A stretch of DNA of 64,000 bases from Deroplatys truncata (taxonomy: Eukaryota > Arthropoda > Insecta > Mantodea > Mantidae). The stretch spans positions 57,502,421 to 57,566,420 of the forward strand of contig CM060978.1 in NCBI GenBank assembly GCA_030765065.1. The letters are read 5' to 3'. Both the position numbers and the translations under genes were made by a program. Positions 47,600 through 55,556 of the stretch are shown one piece after another (the stretch's first letter is position 1; the number at the start of each line of letters is the position of its first letter). The notes beneath the pieces were generated by a model. That model worked only from the letters and a program-made list of their open reading frames with translations. It had not been told where the DNA came from and ran no database searches.

Positions 47600-48840
47600 C
47601 CTTTGAGGTGTTTTAGCTTCACTAAATAACGTTTAATACTTGAACCTTTACTCTTACATGTTTCTGGTTGGCTGCCTTAAATAATTCCAACCTACCTCAT
47701 AGCTCTACTATTAGCTATTTCGAATATTACATGATTTTGCTACAGTTACTAAGCGCGTTCCTTTTCACCCGTCGCTTCTATGTTTGTTTGTTTGTTTCTT
47801 TCTTTCTTTTATTTGTGATCCTAACACATTTTCCCCCTAGGCCATAGAATTTAATGTATTTCGTCTGGCTTCGTTCATGGTACTTAGCTCTGCACAACAG
47901 CAAACTTATAGTATACTTCCTTACTGAAATACAGTTACAATATTGCTCTCAAATTAAATATAAACACTGCTAACTACTACATAAACAATTAATGCAAGAA
48001 AATTAATTGACCTATACGTCATTGTTGACATTTATAATTATTGCTTGAGCTGAGACGTCGTTTAAATAATGTATATGTGTGAAAAATACTGCCTCATAGT
48101 GTCTTCACGTTAGTATCCTTTGCATACATAAGCTAGATGTAAGGGCGCAGAAAAGGCGTATAAAAAGAACGAATCGGTTTGAAAATTTGGGAAAATAACG
48201 TTGATCGAAACAAAGATCATTGGTATAACATGACTCATTTCTAATACTAGTTGCTACTCCGACATACAATACTGTGTACAGTTACATGCACAAAATCTTG
48301 CCTGTAAAACAGAAAGGCACTTTCAGTTGATAGTAAAATCCAAACAGCCAACCAACTCTCAGCAAGCATGGGCTCGCGCGCGCGCACACATAGACATACA
48401 GAGAGAGAAGGGAGATTTTTCTAAACCTTTTATTCAGGCCTAAAAATGTGTATTTTCAGCAAATCTCTATTTTGAATTTTTACATAGAATACAATTCTTC
48501 CTCTACTTACTACAGCTAGATGTTAGGAAAAGTAAAAAGAAGATTAAATGAGATGTATTTTCCTTAAATGATATAATGAACTTTCGAAATAACTCGGAGC
48601 TATCTTAAGAAAATAACAGTGTAGCATGAAAGTATAAGATATAAACAGAATAAATAAAGAAAAATATAAATTTGGTTAATGTTTCTCTAATTTATCAATG
48701 CAATTGCTTAAAATATGTGAGATTTTGTATTTAGGAAAACAATGTTGTTAGTTGAATTTAAATAGGTAATATGTTAGAACAAGAAGACAAGTTTTATTTA
48801 GAGCTAAGAAAAATATATTCCTTTTGTAACATGATGAAGG
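47600..48840. other. intergenic sequence with a REP-B scrap
   Basis: A (GTTT)n/(CTTT)n tract lies at about 47780-47812. An isolated AAAATACTGCCTCA at about 48088 matches the REP-A terminus. A forward REP-B end fragment with CGCGCGCGCACACATAGAC is at about 48370-48530. No gene was seen. Confidence 0.4.
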
Positions 48841-48844
48841 TAGG

Positions 48845-49694
48845 TTCTGCCTCACGTATGGAAGCCAATTTGAAGAAGGAGAATTTTAGGAGGACTTGTA
48901 TTGTATTTCAACTGTTGGGGAGCCGAACTTGAAGTAGTTGCAATCGCACGTATGGTACCCGGTGGCCTTCGCCCCAAGTTTAAAAATATTAACTTTGTAT
49001 TTTTACTGCTTCTTTAAATATTTATGTTTGCCTCGGCTTCGTCAGTATTAATTTGTAGAGACATGAATATCTTAACAAGACGTGGTGCGGCTGAAGAATG
49101 TAGACTTACACAGTTTATAATTTGTACTTCACTCCATTTATTAATTCTTTAAACGATTAAAATAACACTTCACTGATATAGAGAGCTGTGAGATTCTTTT
49201 ATTAACTACTTGGACTTTTTAACACGTAAACTATTTTCGTCTCACACTGAATACATATTAAACTTCTCGAGGACGCGTTTTCGCGTCTGGTTAGTAACAC
49301 TGTCTGCTAGCAACTGACTTCTGAATTTGCACAATTTGCCCAATTTCAGTTTCTGATTGGCTAATCCTACTCCAACAGGATTCTGATTGTTGATTGCCTA
49401 TTTATAAACTGTCTCAAAATTTACATTATTGTTGCTCCAATAATGACTAGTAGCATTATTAAACTTTCTTACTTATTATTGCCTCTCAAGGTTGTCTTAT
49501 TGTTATCTCATTGTTAGCAACTTTTAACCTATTATTCTCACAGCTCCTACATTATTGTGCATGTACATAATATAAACATGTTACATGCATTTTATATATT
49601 ATGTTATACACATATTGCTTTAAGGCGGAGTGTTATCATATTTTATGTTCTATAATTTCACTGAAATCATTTAAGTGTTAAAAATACTGCCTCA
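48845..49694 (-). repeat. REP-A copy 8, minus orientation
   Basis: From CTGCCTCACGTATGGAAGCC through TTTGCCTCGGCTTCGTCAGTA (about 49027), GATTGGCTAATCC, GCTCCTACATTATTG and GCTTTAAGGCGGAGTG to AGTGTTAAAAATACTGCCTCA. Confidence 0.74.
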
Positions 49695-50540
49695 AACACT
49701 ATATTAATATAACTAAATTGTCTTATAAAAGTTTATCCGACAAGTTATTGTGTGTGTGCTTAAAAGTCCATATTTATCCAAGCAAGTCTGATCCGGCACC
49801 TTCTATTAACTAAAGTAGCACGAGTCAAGTTTTAGTTAGGTATCGCGAAGTATCAAATATCGCGATTTGGAGAATAGATAGTTTTTTGCAAGTAACTGTA
49901 CCTACCCATCGTGTCACCTGAAGGTTTTATGTCAATCCTGATAGAAATGTAACACTATTATCTCGAAACCTGTCGGCTTTAGGGATGCGCTGGAGGCTAA
50001 TAACATGACTCTCTATCGGAGTCCCGGGTTCCCATTCTTCACTCGAACTGAAGCATTAGCCACGCAACAGAAAAGGTGTTTGGGGAAAGATTTAATGTGA
50101 AAACTTTGGGGGTAAGTCGCTCCCCGAGGGGGCATAAAGATATTATTAATGTTTTGGCCCAGGAAAGTGCTGATATATGTGTAAGGCCACAGGTAAAACA
50201 GGAAATGGCGACCCTAACCTGGGCTCTGAATAGAATACTCGGTGCAATTGTAACTTTTTGGAGGAGAAAGAAGGAACAAGAGAGAAATGGAAGAGTAAGG
50301 GAATTATTAAATAAATGAAATGGGAAATGGGAACAAGAGCAAGCAAGGTAAAGGAGAAAGAAATAGATATGATAGAAACGCAGTACCCTCCAAGGAAGGT
50401 ATGTACATTTTGAGAAAAATCTTTAATTCTTGACCAAATTTAATTAAATTCCTTTATATTGCTGTTTGCATTAAATTGAAATTACGTAGTAGAATAAGTT
50501 ATTTATATTAAAACAAATATTTCAAAGTTCGCAGCATATT
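49695..50540. other. intergenic sequence, one unassigned open frame
   Basis: The 80-codon plus frame at 50076-50318 has a basic C-terminal end (RRKKEQERNGRVRELLNK) and unbiased codons. I do not recognise it, and its neighbours are repeats. It could be a remnant of a retroelement gag-type protein, but nothing confirms that. Confidence 0.35.
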
Positions 50541-50544
50541 ACTA

Positions 50545-50682
50545 CTTTCTCTACTACGTATAGTAAGTAGGGGAAATATTATATTCCACCCAAAAATTCG
50601 ACACCGAGATTTCACGGGAAATATATGCCTTGAGACTCCCTGAATCCAAAAAAAAAAGCATTTTTGGAAACATGTCCATGTG

Positions 50683-50727
<45 letters not shown>

Positions 50728-51412
50728 CAGCATAACTCAGAAACAAACAGTCGGATAAACGCCAAACTTGGTATTTAGGTTCAGTATCTTCCAGAGATGC
50801 GACATGAATGTTTTCAAAAAAATCCCCCACCCCAGATTACCCTTTATATGGAACATTTTTAGAAAATTTTAATTTTCTCAAAAATGGCTCTAACGATTTT
50901 GATTAAAATATATATGTTTAAGATATTTTCATGACAAATGAAATGTATATCTCGAATTTTCTGGGAATGTCTCCAAAAGTATTCTTCATTGTAAACGTCT
51001 TTTGCATAAACCGTAAGAGATGGACAAAATTTTACCACACTAAAAATGTAGATCGCGTTAAGATACACAGTTCATGTCATATACATTTTGTTGTTGAGTG
51101 AACCATTTTCGAGATATTGCTTGTTATTCCCTTATATTTTCTAATACTTGTACTTTTTCTCAAATGGGAATTAGTTATTCATTTTTTTATGTTCTGGACA
51201 TACAAAGAGAATGGAATGTGCCACATAGCAACAGCTCATAAAATATTTGACTATCGCTTAAAACCTACCATATTCCCCTTGCATCTACAAGAATATTAGC
51301 AATAAGATTAGCATCTCGATTAACATGAAGCATATGGAGAAAAAGCGTTTGTAAAAATAGTTTGTACAGGAGTAGAGAAAGTCATGTGAGTGGAACACAT
51401 CAGATTTTATTT
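50545..51412 (-). repeat. REP-B copy 11, next to the Polinton end
   Basis: Runs from TACTTTCTCTACTACGTATAG to GTAGAGAAAGTCATGTGAGTG and CACATCAGA. A (TG)n tract lies at about 50686-50724, at the fixed site. The minus frames 50508-50830 across it are His-Thr translations of the repeat. Confidence 0.78.
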
Positions 51413-51467
51413 TCACAAATTCCTATGAGTCCACTACTAAATACTTCCTAGTGATGTGAGTAGTATT

Positions 51468-51618
51468 AGTCCCGGATGAGCCAATTGATTTAACGATAAT
51501 CCTGCCGCTAGGGGCGCTGGTGTCGCTAGTGTCGGTGCGTGCGACGGCGGCGGCGGTAAGTTTGAAAAGCGCCCTGAGCGGTAGGATTATCGTTATTGCA
51601 ATTGGCTCATCCGGGACT
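51468..51618. repeat. terminal hairpin / candidate Polinton terminal repeat
   Basis: Two arms of 51 bp (51468-51518 and 51568-51618) are inverted copies with few mismatches: AGTCCCGGATGAGCCAATTG pairs with CAATTGGCTCATCCGGGACT, and AACGATAATCCTGCCGCT pairs with AGCGGTAGGATTATCGTT. The spacer is GC-rich (GACGGCGGCGGCGG). Starting with AG is typical of Polinton termini. It could instead be an independent hairpin MITE next to the real terminus. Confidence 0.6.
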
Positions 51619-51624
51619 GTTTTC

Positions 51625-51630
51625 TTTATT
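51625..51630 (-). terminator. polyadenylation signal (AATAAA) for the leftmost genes
   Basis: AATAAA on the minus strand, about 217 bp downstream of the 163-residue gene's stop at 51847 and just inside the terminal hairpin. It is the best-placed signal for ending the leftward transcript before host DNA. Confidence 0.45.
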
Positions 51631-51846
51631 TATAATTTGAATACAGTACATTGGATAAAGATATGTATACATAGTTTTTTGATTAACATGATGTATTATT
51701 TGCTTAACATATGAATACATAGTTTGAGAATAACATAATGGATTATTTAATTACAGGAGATTAACATATGAATAGAATAAATGGACAATATAAGATATAT
51801 TAGGAGAAAAAAAGCACATTAAAATTCATAGTTTTTGTTTGAGGCA

Positions 51847-52338
51847 CTAGGACACACAGATTTCGCGCACAACAATGATTTTAAAGTACGTGGTGCACTT
51901 TGAGTCCTCGTCATCGCTGCTGCTGCTATCGGCGGTAAATTGGTGGATAGGTTTGGTGATGCAGGTGACGAGCAGGTGAGAGAAACTTTCGTTGACGAAC
52001 TCGGTGAAGGTTGGTATATAGATGGGGATGGTAAATTCGTTGTAATGGCTGGTTGAGAAGCATCCTGTGGATGTGACTTTGTTGGTTAGAGCAGGAATGT
52101 TGCTGTTGCCGAGGTATATGACGCATAGTGCGTCTTGTTTATGCTGGTGTACTTTGGTAGGTACGCATTTGACGTGGACGGCGTGAGCCCCTTGGACATC
52201 GAGTGTGATGGTGACAACTCTGCTGTTACGGAAATAGGAGTTGGAGATGCAGAGGATACGGATAGGTGAAGCTGCGTTGAGAATGAGTTGTAGGTTAAGA
52301 TTGTTCCCCACGGGGACGGGGTAGGTTTCGTCGGACAT
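51847..52338 (-). CDS. 163-residue unassigned protein with acidic patch
   Basis: No family recognised. Met at 52338 overlaps the previous stop as TAATG, which fixes the start. The sequence is rich in alternating hydrophobic/polar stretches (VVTITLDVQG, FTIPIYIPTF, LLVTCITKP) that suggest a beta-sandwich. A short acidic run, SSSSDDEDSK, lies at about residues 137-146, and the protein ends in FKIIVVREICVS. It has no signal peptide or membrane segment. It is the last gene before the terminus, in a row of four small overlapping genes. It could be a structural accessory or a host-interaction protein, which is inference only. Confidence 0.72.
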   Translation of the reverse strand: MSDETYPVPVGNNLNLQLILNAASPIRILCISNSYFRNSRVVTITLDVQGAHAVHVKCVPTKVHQHKQDALCVIYLGNSNIPALTNKVTSTGCFSTSHYNEFTIPIYIPTFTEFVNESFSHLLVTCITKPIHQFTADSSSSDDEDSKCTTYFKIIVVREICVS

Positions 52339-52655
52339 TATTTAGGGTTATATGGGGAGAACGTGACGATGTGACGTTTGAAACCGCTGCGTAGTTTTTC
52401 CTCGCCTGCGTATATGATGCAGAATGAGTTAGAGTTGAGTTTGTTGACGAGTTCTGGAGAGGCTTTTGCAAATCTTGTTGGTAGGAAAACTTCTGTGTCG
52501 TTGTCGAGTTTGGCGACGAGCTTTGTACCGTGAACGGTGTCGATTGTTTTGACGCCGACGACGCGATATGGTACGTGCTGTTGAAGCGTAGATACGCTGA
52601 GAGTGTGGGCGCTGCTGGAAAGTTCTTCTAGCTCTTTAAGGACGTCCTGTGACAT
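52338..52655 (-). CDS. 105-residue protein, possibly OB-fold nucleic-acid binding
   Basis: The core reads PYRVVGVKTIDTVHGTKLVA, then LDNDTEVFLPTRFAK and FCIIYAGEEK. This pattern of strand, T..G.K, strand, FLP.RFA recurs in small proteins carried by arthropod DNA elements and viruses, and it suggests an OB-like beta-barrel. Single-stranded DNA binding during replication would fit a PolB element, but this is inference. The start at 52655 lies 20 bp inside the upstream gene. The stop overlaps the next ATG (TAATG at 52340-52336). The N terminus (about 25 residues) is Ser/Leu-rich and probably helical. Confidence 0.75.
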   Translation of the reverse strand: MSQDVLKELEELSSSAHTLSVSTLQQHVPYRVVGVKTIDTVHGTKLVAKLDNDTEVFLPTRFAKASPELVNKLNSNSFCIIYAGEEKLRSGFKRHIVTFSPYNPK

Positions 52656-52935
52656 TCTGACGGCACAGATGGCAGTTTTTGATAAACGGAGGAGGACCGT
52701 CTATATGAGTGGTTTGATGAGGAAGGTTGTAGTGTTGTTTACACCTGCGATAAGGTGCGCAAACTACCTGTGCGTCTGCGGGAAGTTGGTTCCACACAAG
52801 GTCGACGTCGCTTGGGGGATAACGTTCGAAGATGTATATGCCGTTCTGCAGCAGCACTTGGCGTTCCCTGGGCAGTAGCAGGTGGATTCTTCGTCCGTTA
52901 TCGAGATACCGATAGAGCACGATGAAGCAGTTCAT
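52636..52935 (-). CDS. 99-residue unassigned protein with C-terminal CHLC
   Basis: The start is fixed by an ATGA overlap with the upstream gene's stop (52935-52932). The N-terminal half has strand-like segments (CFIVLYRYLD, RIHLLLPRERQVLLQNGIYI). Two Cys lie in the middle (VVCAPYRRCKQ), and a CHLC pair near the end may bind zinc. There is no signal peptide. It overlaps the next gene by 20 bp in another frame. The family is not recognised. Tight packing argues that it is real. Confidence 0.68.
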   Translation of the reverse strand: MNCFIVLYRYLDNGRRIHLLLPRERQVLLQNGIYIFERYPPSDVDLVWNQLPADAQVVCAPYRRCKQHYNLPHQTTHIDGPPPFIKNCHLCRQNVTGRP

Positions 52936-53120
52936 GTGGTGTTTCTAGCGGAGTACCTTCGAAGGAATTGCTGAATTTGCTTGTTGAGATGATCGAGGTC
53001 TTCGTAGAAACCGTGTTGACACTGCGTGCATAGGAGGGTGAGACGGTGCTTAAGTTCGCAGCTGCACGTTTGGTGAAAGCAAAACGAGCAGTGGAAGTCT
53101 TTACACGACGGTCCTGGCAT
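52932..53120 (-). CDS. 62-residue Cys-rich (zinc-finger-like) protein
   Basis: From the Met at 53120 the protein has CKDFHCSFCFHQTCSC, then LLCTQCQHGFYEDLDHL. The regular pairs (C-x2-C, C-x1-C, C-x2-C with His) suggest one or two treble-clef or RING-like zinc sites. A longer reading from 53237 is possible, but its first 39 codons run into the tandem-repeat area. The stop overlaps the next start (ATGA). A role in binding DNA or RNA, or as a small E3-like adaptor, is possible. Neither is shown. Confidence 0.65.
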   Translation of the reverse strand: MPGPSCKDFHCSFCFHQTCSCELKHRLTLLCTQCQHGFYEDLDHLNKQIQQFLRRYSARNTT

Positions 53121-53164
53121 TCCCCACGGCTGGCTAGCACCGAATGAAGGGGTAAAGAATGCGC

Positions 53165-53178
53165 GTGCATAAATATAA
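53165..53178 (-). promoter_or_regulatory. TATA-like box upstream of the left accessory cluster
   Basis: The minus strand reads GGTTATATTTATGC, about 45-58 bp upstream of the 53120 start, between the tandem repeats and the first gene of the cluster. It could direct the four-gene transcript. No clear initiator is seen. Confidence 0.35.
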
Positions 53179-53189
53179 CCCAACTGCCG

Positions 53190-53870
53190 GAAGCAGGAAA
53201 TCACTGGTGGGGGAAAAGTTCGTTGGAGATTTACCACATCAGGGGAAGCACTGGTGGGGGAAAAGTTCGTTGGAGAAACACCACATCAGGGGAAGCAGTG
53301 GTGGGGGAAACGTTCGTTGGAGGTTGGCTACATACGCCGGAAGCGCTTAGCGATTATTGCACAACATCCGCAGGAAAAACACTGTGTCCGTTGATTTAAC
53401 GGTTTTCGCCTTGGAGGAGAACTCTGTTTTGAACGGTGCTGAACATGCAAACGACCACATGAGGGGGAAGCACTGGTGGGGAAAAGTTGGTTGGAGAATT
53501 ACCACATCAGGGGAAGCACTGGTGGGGGAACGTTCGTTGGAGGTTCACTACATCCGCAGGAAAAACACTGTGTCCGTTGATTTAACGGTTTTCGTCTTGG
53601 AGGAGAACTCTGTTTTGAACGGTGCTGAATATGCAAACGACCACATCAGGGGAAGCACTGGTGGGGGAAAAGTTGGTTGGAGAATTACCACATCAGGGGA
53701 AGCACTGGTGGGGAAACGTTCGTTGGAGGTTCACTACATCCGCCGGAAGCGCTTAGCGATTATTGCACAACATCCGCAGGAAAAACACTGTGTCCGTTGA
53801 TTTAACGGTTTTCGACTTGGAGGAGAACTCTGTTTTGAACGGTGCTGAACATGCAAACGCCGTGAATGTG
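53190..53870. repeat. complex tandem repeat block
   Basis: Two interleaved units recur. Unit A (about 45 bp, with CACATCAGGGGAAGCACTGG and GTTCGTTGGAG) occurs about eight times. Unit B (about 110 bp, AACATCCGCAGGAAAAACAC through TTGAACGGTGCTGAACATGC) occurs three times, with ACTGTGTCCG at 53381, 53567 and 53787 (spacing 186 and 220). Copies are nearly identical, so expansion is recent. The block separates the left accessory cluster from the rest of the element. It may be an enhancer or replication region like the homologous repeats of some insect DNA viruses. The 147-codon plus frame (53357-53800) is translated repeat. Confidence 0.9.
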
Positions 53871-53972
53871 ATCGGGTATGATATAGGATGCTTCGCGACC
53901 CGAATGCGGGAGCGAAGGGCGCGAGATGTTTGGGTGAGGTGCGGTTGGAACGCTGGTAGAAATACATGCGCA

Positions 53973-54089
53973 CTAAGAACTATTTTGTGAGATGCGCAGT
54001 GCGAAATGAGTGTTGAGGAAATGATGAACCTCGAGGAATGTTCTAAAATTGGCGCACCGTATGTACTTGGTGAACTGCGTGAAATTCAT
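53973..54089 (-). CDS. possible 38-residue ORF
   Basis: ATG at 54089 follows the upstream stop by one base (TGA C ATG). The product starts MNFTQFTKYIRC and includes FLEVHHFLNTHF. It has no recognised domain. It is listed because the spacing matches the other junctions of this element, but an ORF this short may be chance. Confidence 0.3.
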   Translation of the reverse strand: MNFTQFTKYIRCANFRTFLEVHHFLNTHFALRISQNSS

Positions 54090-54090
54090 G

Positions 54091-54678
54091 TCATGTAAGG
54101 GAACGTTGGAGGCATGGTTGTGAAGCATGTACTTGTGGTATGCTTTGATTTTGCACGTCCGTCTCTTCCTTCTTTTTGTGATAGATGATGTCGGTAATGA
54201 TGCGCTGCAGGGTATGCAACACGTGCCATTCTTGTTGGTTGAGCGTAACGGATGCGCCTTGCGGTTCTTTGAAAACGAGCTTTAGCTTTCCGAACACAAA
54301 CTTAAACACGATGGTGACGCTGTCGCTGAACTGAAATTGCTGTAGACGTCCCTGCGGGTCATTCAAGCGTTTGTGAATGATGGGGATGGCTTCGACGAGT
54401 TTGTGCCACTGCGAGGAACTCATGACGACTGCGTTGTGCTGTCCACATTTGGCAATGGTGACGACGAGATGGTGCGGCGGCCGGGGGGAGAATCCCACAC
54501 TGACGAATTTAGTTTGTTGCGGGTTGAGGAAGTAGATATCCGCCAGAGGACCCACAACTGCACTGTGTTGGAACTATGCTGGCGGAGCAGGGCTGTCGGG
54601 ATGCTGTTGGAAGTCGAAGATGGGTAGTTTCCTTTTTTCCCCGGGTTTTGAGGTGGTCGGGGTTCGACATCCGGTCAT
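54091..54678 (-). pseudogene. gene with two repeated units (possibly PC4-like), interrupted by one amber codon
   Basis: ATG at 54678 lies one base after a strong splice acceptor. The first 34 codons (including GEKRKLPIFDF, Pro-rich end) stop at TAG (54576-54574). The same frame then stays open for about 160 codons to 54091. The downstream part has two similar units, each a run of strands followed by a helix: KFVSVGF with SSQWHKLVEAI, and KLKLVF with LNQQEWHVLHTLQRII. This strand-strand-(N/S)..W..L pattern resembles the PC4 single-stranded DNA-binding fold, in tandem. The assignment is tentative. The TAG may be a true inactivating change, a read-through site, or be removed by alternative splicing to AG sites near 54565. 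Confidence 0.6.
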
Positions 54679-54679
54679 A

Positions 54680-54774
54680 CTGGAACACACAAAACAATAA
54701 TAACAATGTGAGGGATAGAGAGAGATAAACAGGATAGAAAAAAAAAGCAAGCTAATACATAGGTGCGGACCTAC
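54680..54774 (-). other. predicted 95-bp intron before the possible PC4-like gene
   Basis: The donor is CAG|GTAGGT (exon end 54775). The acceptor is a long pyrimidine tract ending TGTGTTCCAG (AG at 54681-54680). The exon that follows begins T-ATG, placing the start codon right after splicing. The signals are much better than chance and explain why no AUG-initiated frame covers the upstream part. Confidence 0.65.
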
Positions 54775-54831
54775 CTGGTCGGCGTGCTGCATGGCAGCAG
54801 GACTGTATCCGCGCGCTGCATGGTACACTCT

Positions 54832-54868
54832 GAATGAGGCGAGCGACACCGTGACGTTGCTTTTTATA
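54832..54868 (-). promoter_or_regulatory. TATA box plus arthropod initiator
   Basis: The minus strand has TATAAAAA (54868-54861) and, with its A about 33 bases downstream, TCATTC (54837-54832), matching the arthropod initiator TCAKTY. The transcript would give a leader of about 60 bases ending at the donor at 54775, then the intron, then the possible PC4-like ATG. A competing reading is that this region is an internal exon (acceptor CTTTCAG at 54885). Confidence 0.55.
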
Positions 54869-54909
54869 TGAGCAGGAGCGTCTTCTGAAAGCACGTGCAA
54901 GACGATAGA

Positions 54910-55473
54910 TTAGCTTAGATGTGCTGAATAGTGACACACACACACACACACACACACACACGTACTCACCTTCAAGGGTTCACAAGTTTGCCGAGCGTCA
55001 GAGCACTTTGCGCGGCATGCGTTTTTGAACGTTTTGCGAATGACGACATCATTATGCGCGTGATTGCTGACGTGAAATTTTGAGAAGAATGTATGCTTAG
55101 GCAAGCCGGAGCAGCGGTGGGTGAGGTAGGCGATGACGTAATGACCGCACGTGGTGCTGTCGAAACCTTGCAGCCTTCTAGCGTTGGTGGACCAACGCGT
55201 CCCGCAGACCGAATTTAAGAACCGGAGAAAATGGGGCGAAAGCGGTCCTATGCCGTAACTGTCAAAATATTCTGCATGCGAGTTTTTGTCCACAAAGATG
55301 CAAACCCAGTGTTGCCCTGATTTGGTGCTGGGGTCGGTGTTAGCCACTAGCGCCAAGGGAGGCGTTCGAATGCCGTGAAGTACGGGTAGTTTATCGCAGG
55401 GGTAGACGCCTAAAAAGTGAGAGCGCGTAGAGGGGCATGTCGATAGAAACCGTTGAATTTGAAAGGTGTTCAT
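54910..55473 (-). CDS. adenain-like cysteine protease (virion maturation)
   Basis: This protease cleaves capsid precursors during particle maturation in Polintons and adenoviruses (C5/Ulp1-like fold). The start LGVYPCDKLP matches the family's N-terminal motif. Catalytic residues are His55 (GQHWVCIF), Asp71 (EYFDSYG), Gln102 and Cys109 (LQGFDSTTCGHY). The domain ends near residue 150. The last 20 or so codons run through a (TG)n microsatellite (Cys-Val repeats). A strong donor AAG|GTGAGT at 54970-54967 lies just before it, so the real C terminus may be spliced. The gene sits directly downstream of the major capsid gene. It is open and looks functional. Confidence 0.9.
   Translation of the reverse strand: MNTFQIQRFLSTCPSTRSHFLGVYPCDKLPVLHGIRTPPLALVANTDPSTKSGQHWVCIFVDKNSHAEYFDSYGIGPLSPHFLRFLNSVCGTRWSTNARRLQGFDSTTCGHYVIAYLTHRCSGLPKHTFFSKFHVSNHAHNDVVIRKTFKNACRAKCSDARQTCEPLKVSTCVCVCVCVCHYSAHLS
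54932..54961. repeat. (CA)n microsatellite in the protease 3' end
   Basis: About 15 CA units, immediately after the splice-donor-like GGTGAGTACG on the minus strand. It would add a Cys-Val run if translated, which suggests it is intronic or untranslated in the working transcript. Confidence 0.9.
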
Positions 55474-55556
55474 GATACCAAAATGGATCGGTTGGCGTCG
55501 ATTTCGACCGTGCGATGTATTTCCGCTAGCAGCAGAAGTATGACCGGTTCTGTCAA

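Noticed and set aside
53357-53800. 147-codon plus-strand frame across the tandem repeats
   Set aside because: It is periodic only because the DNA is periodic. The second spacing (220 bp) is not a multiple of three, and it opposes the direction of all element genes.
53190-53870. CRISPR-like array
   Set aside because: Repeats are long, of two kinds and adjoin each other without unique spacers. The context is a eukaryotic element.
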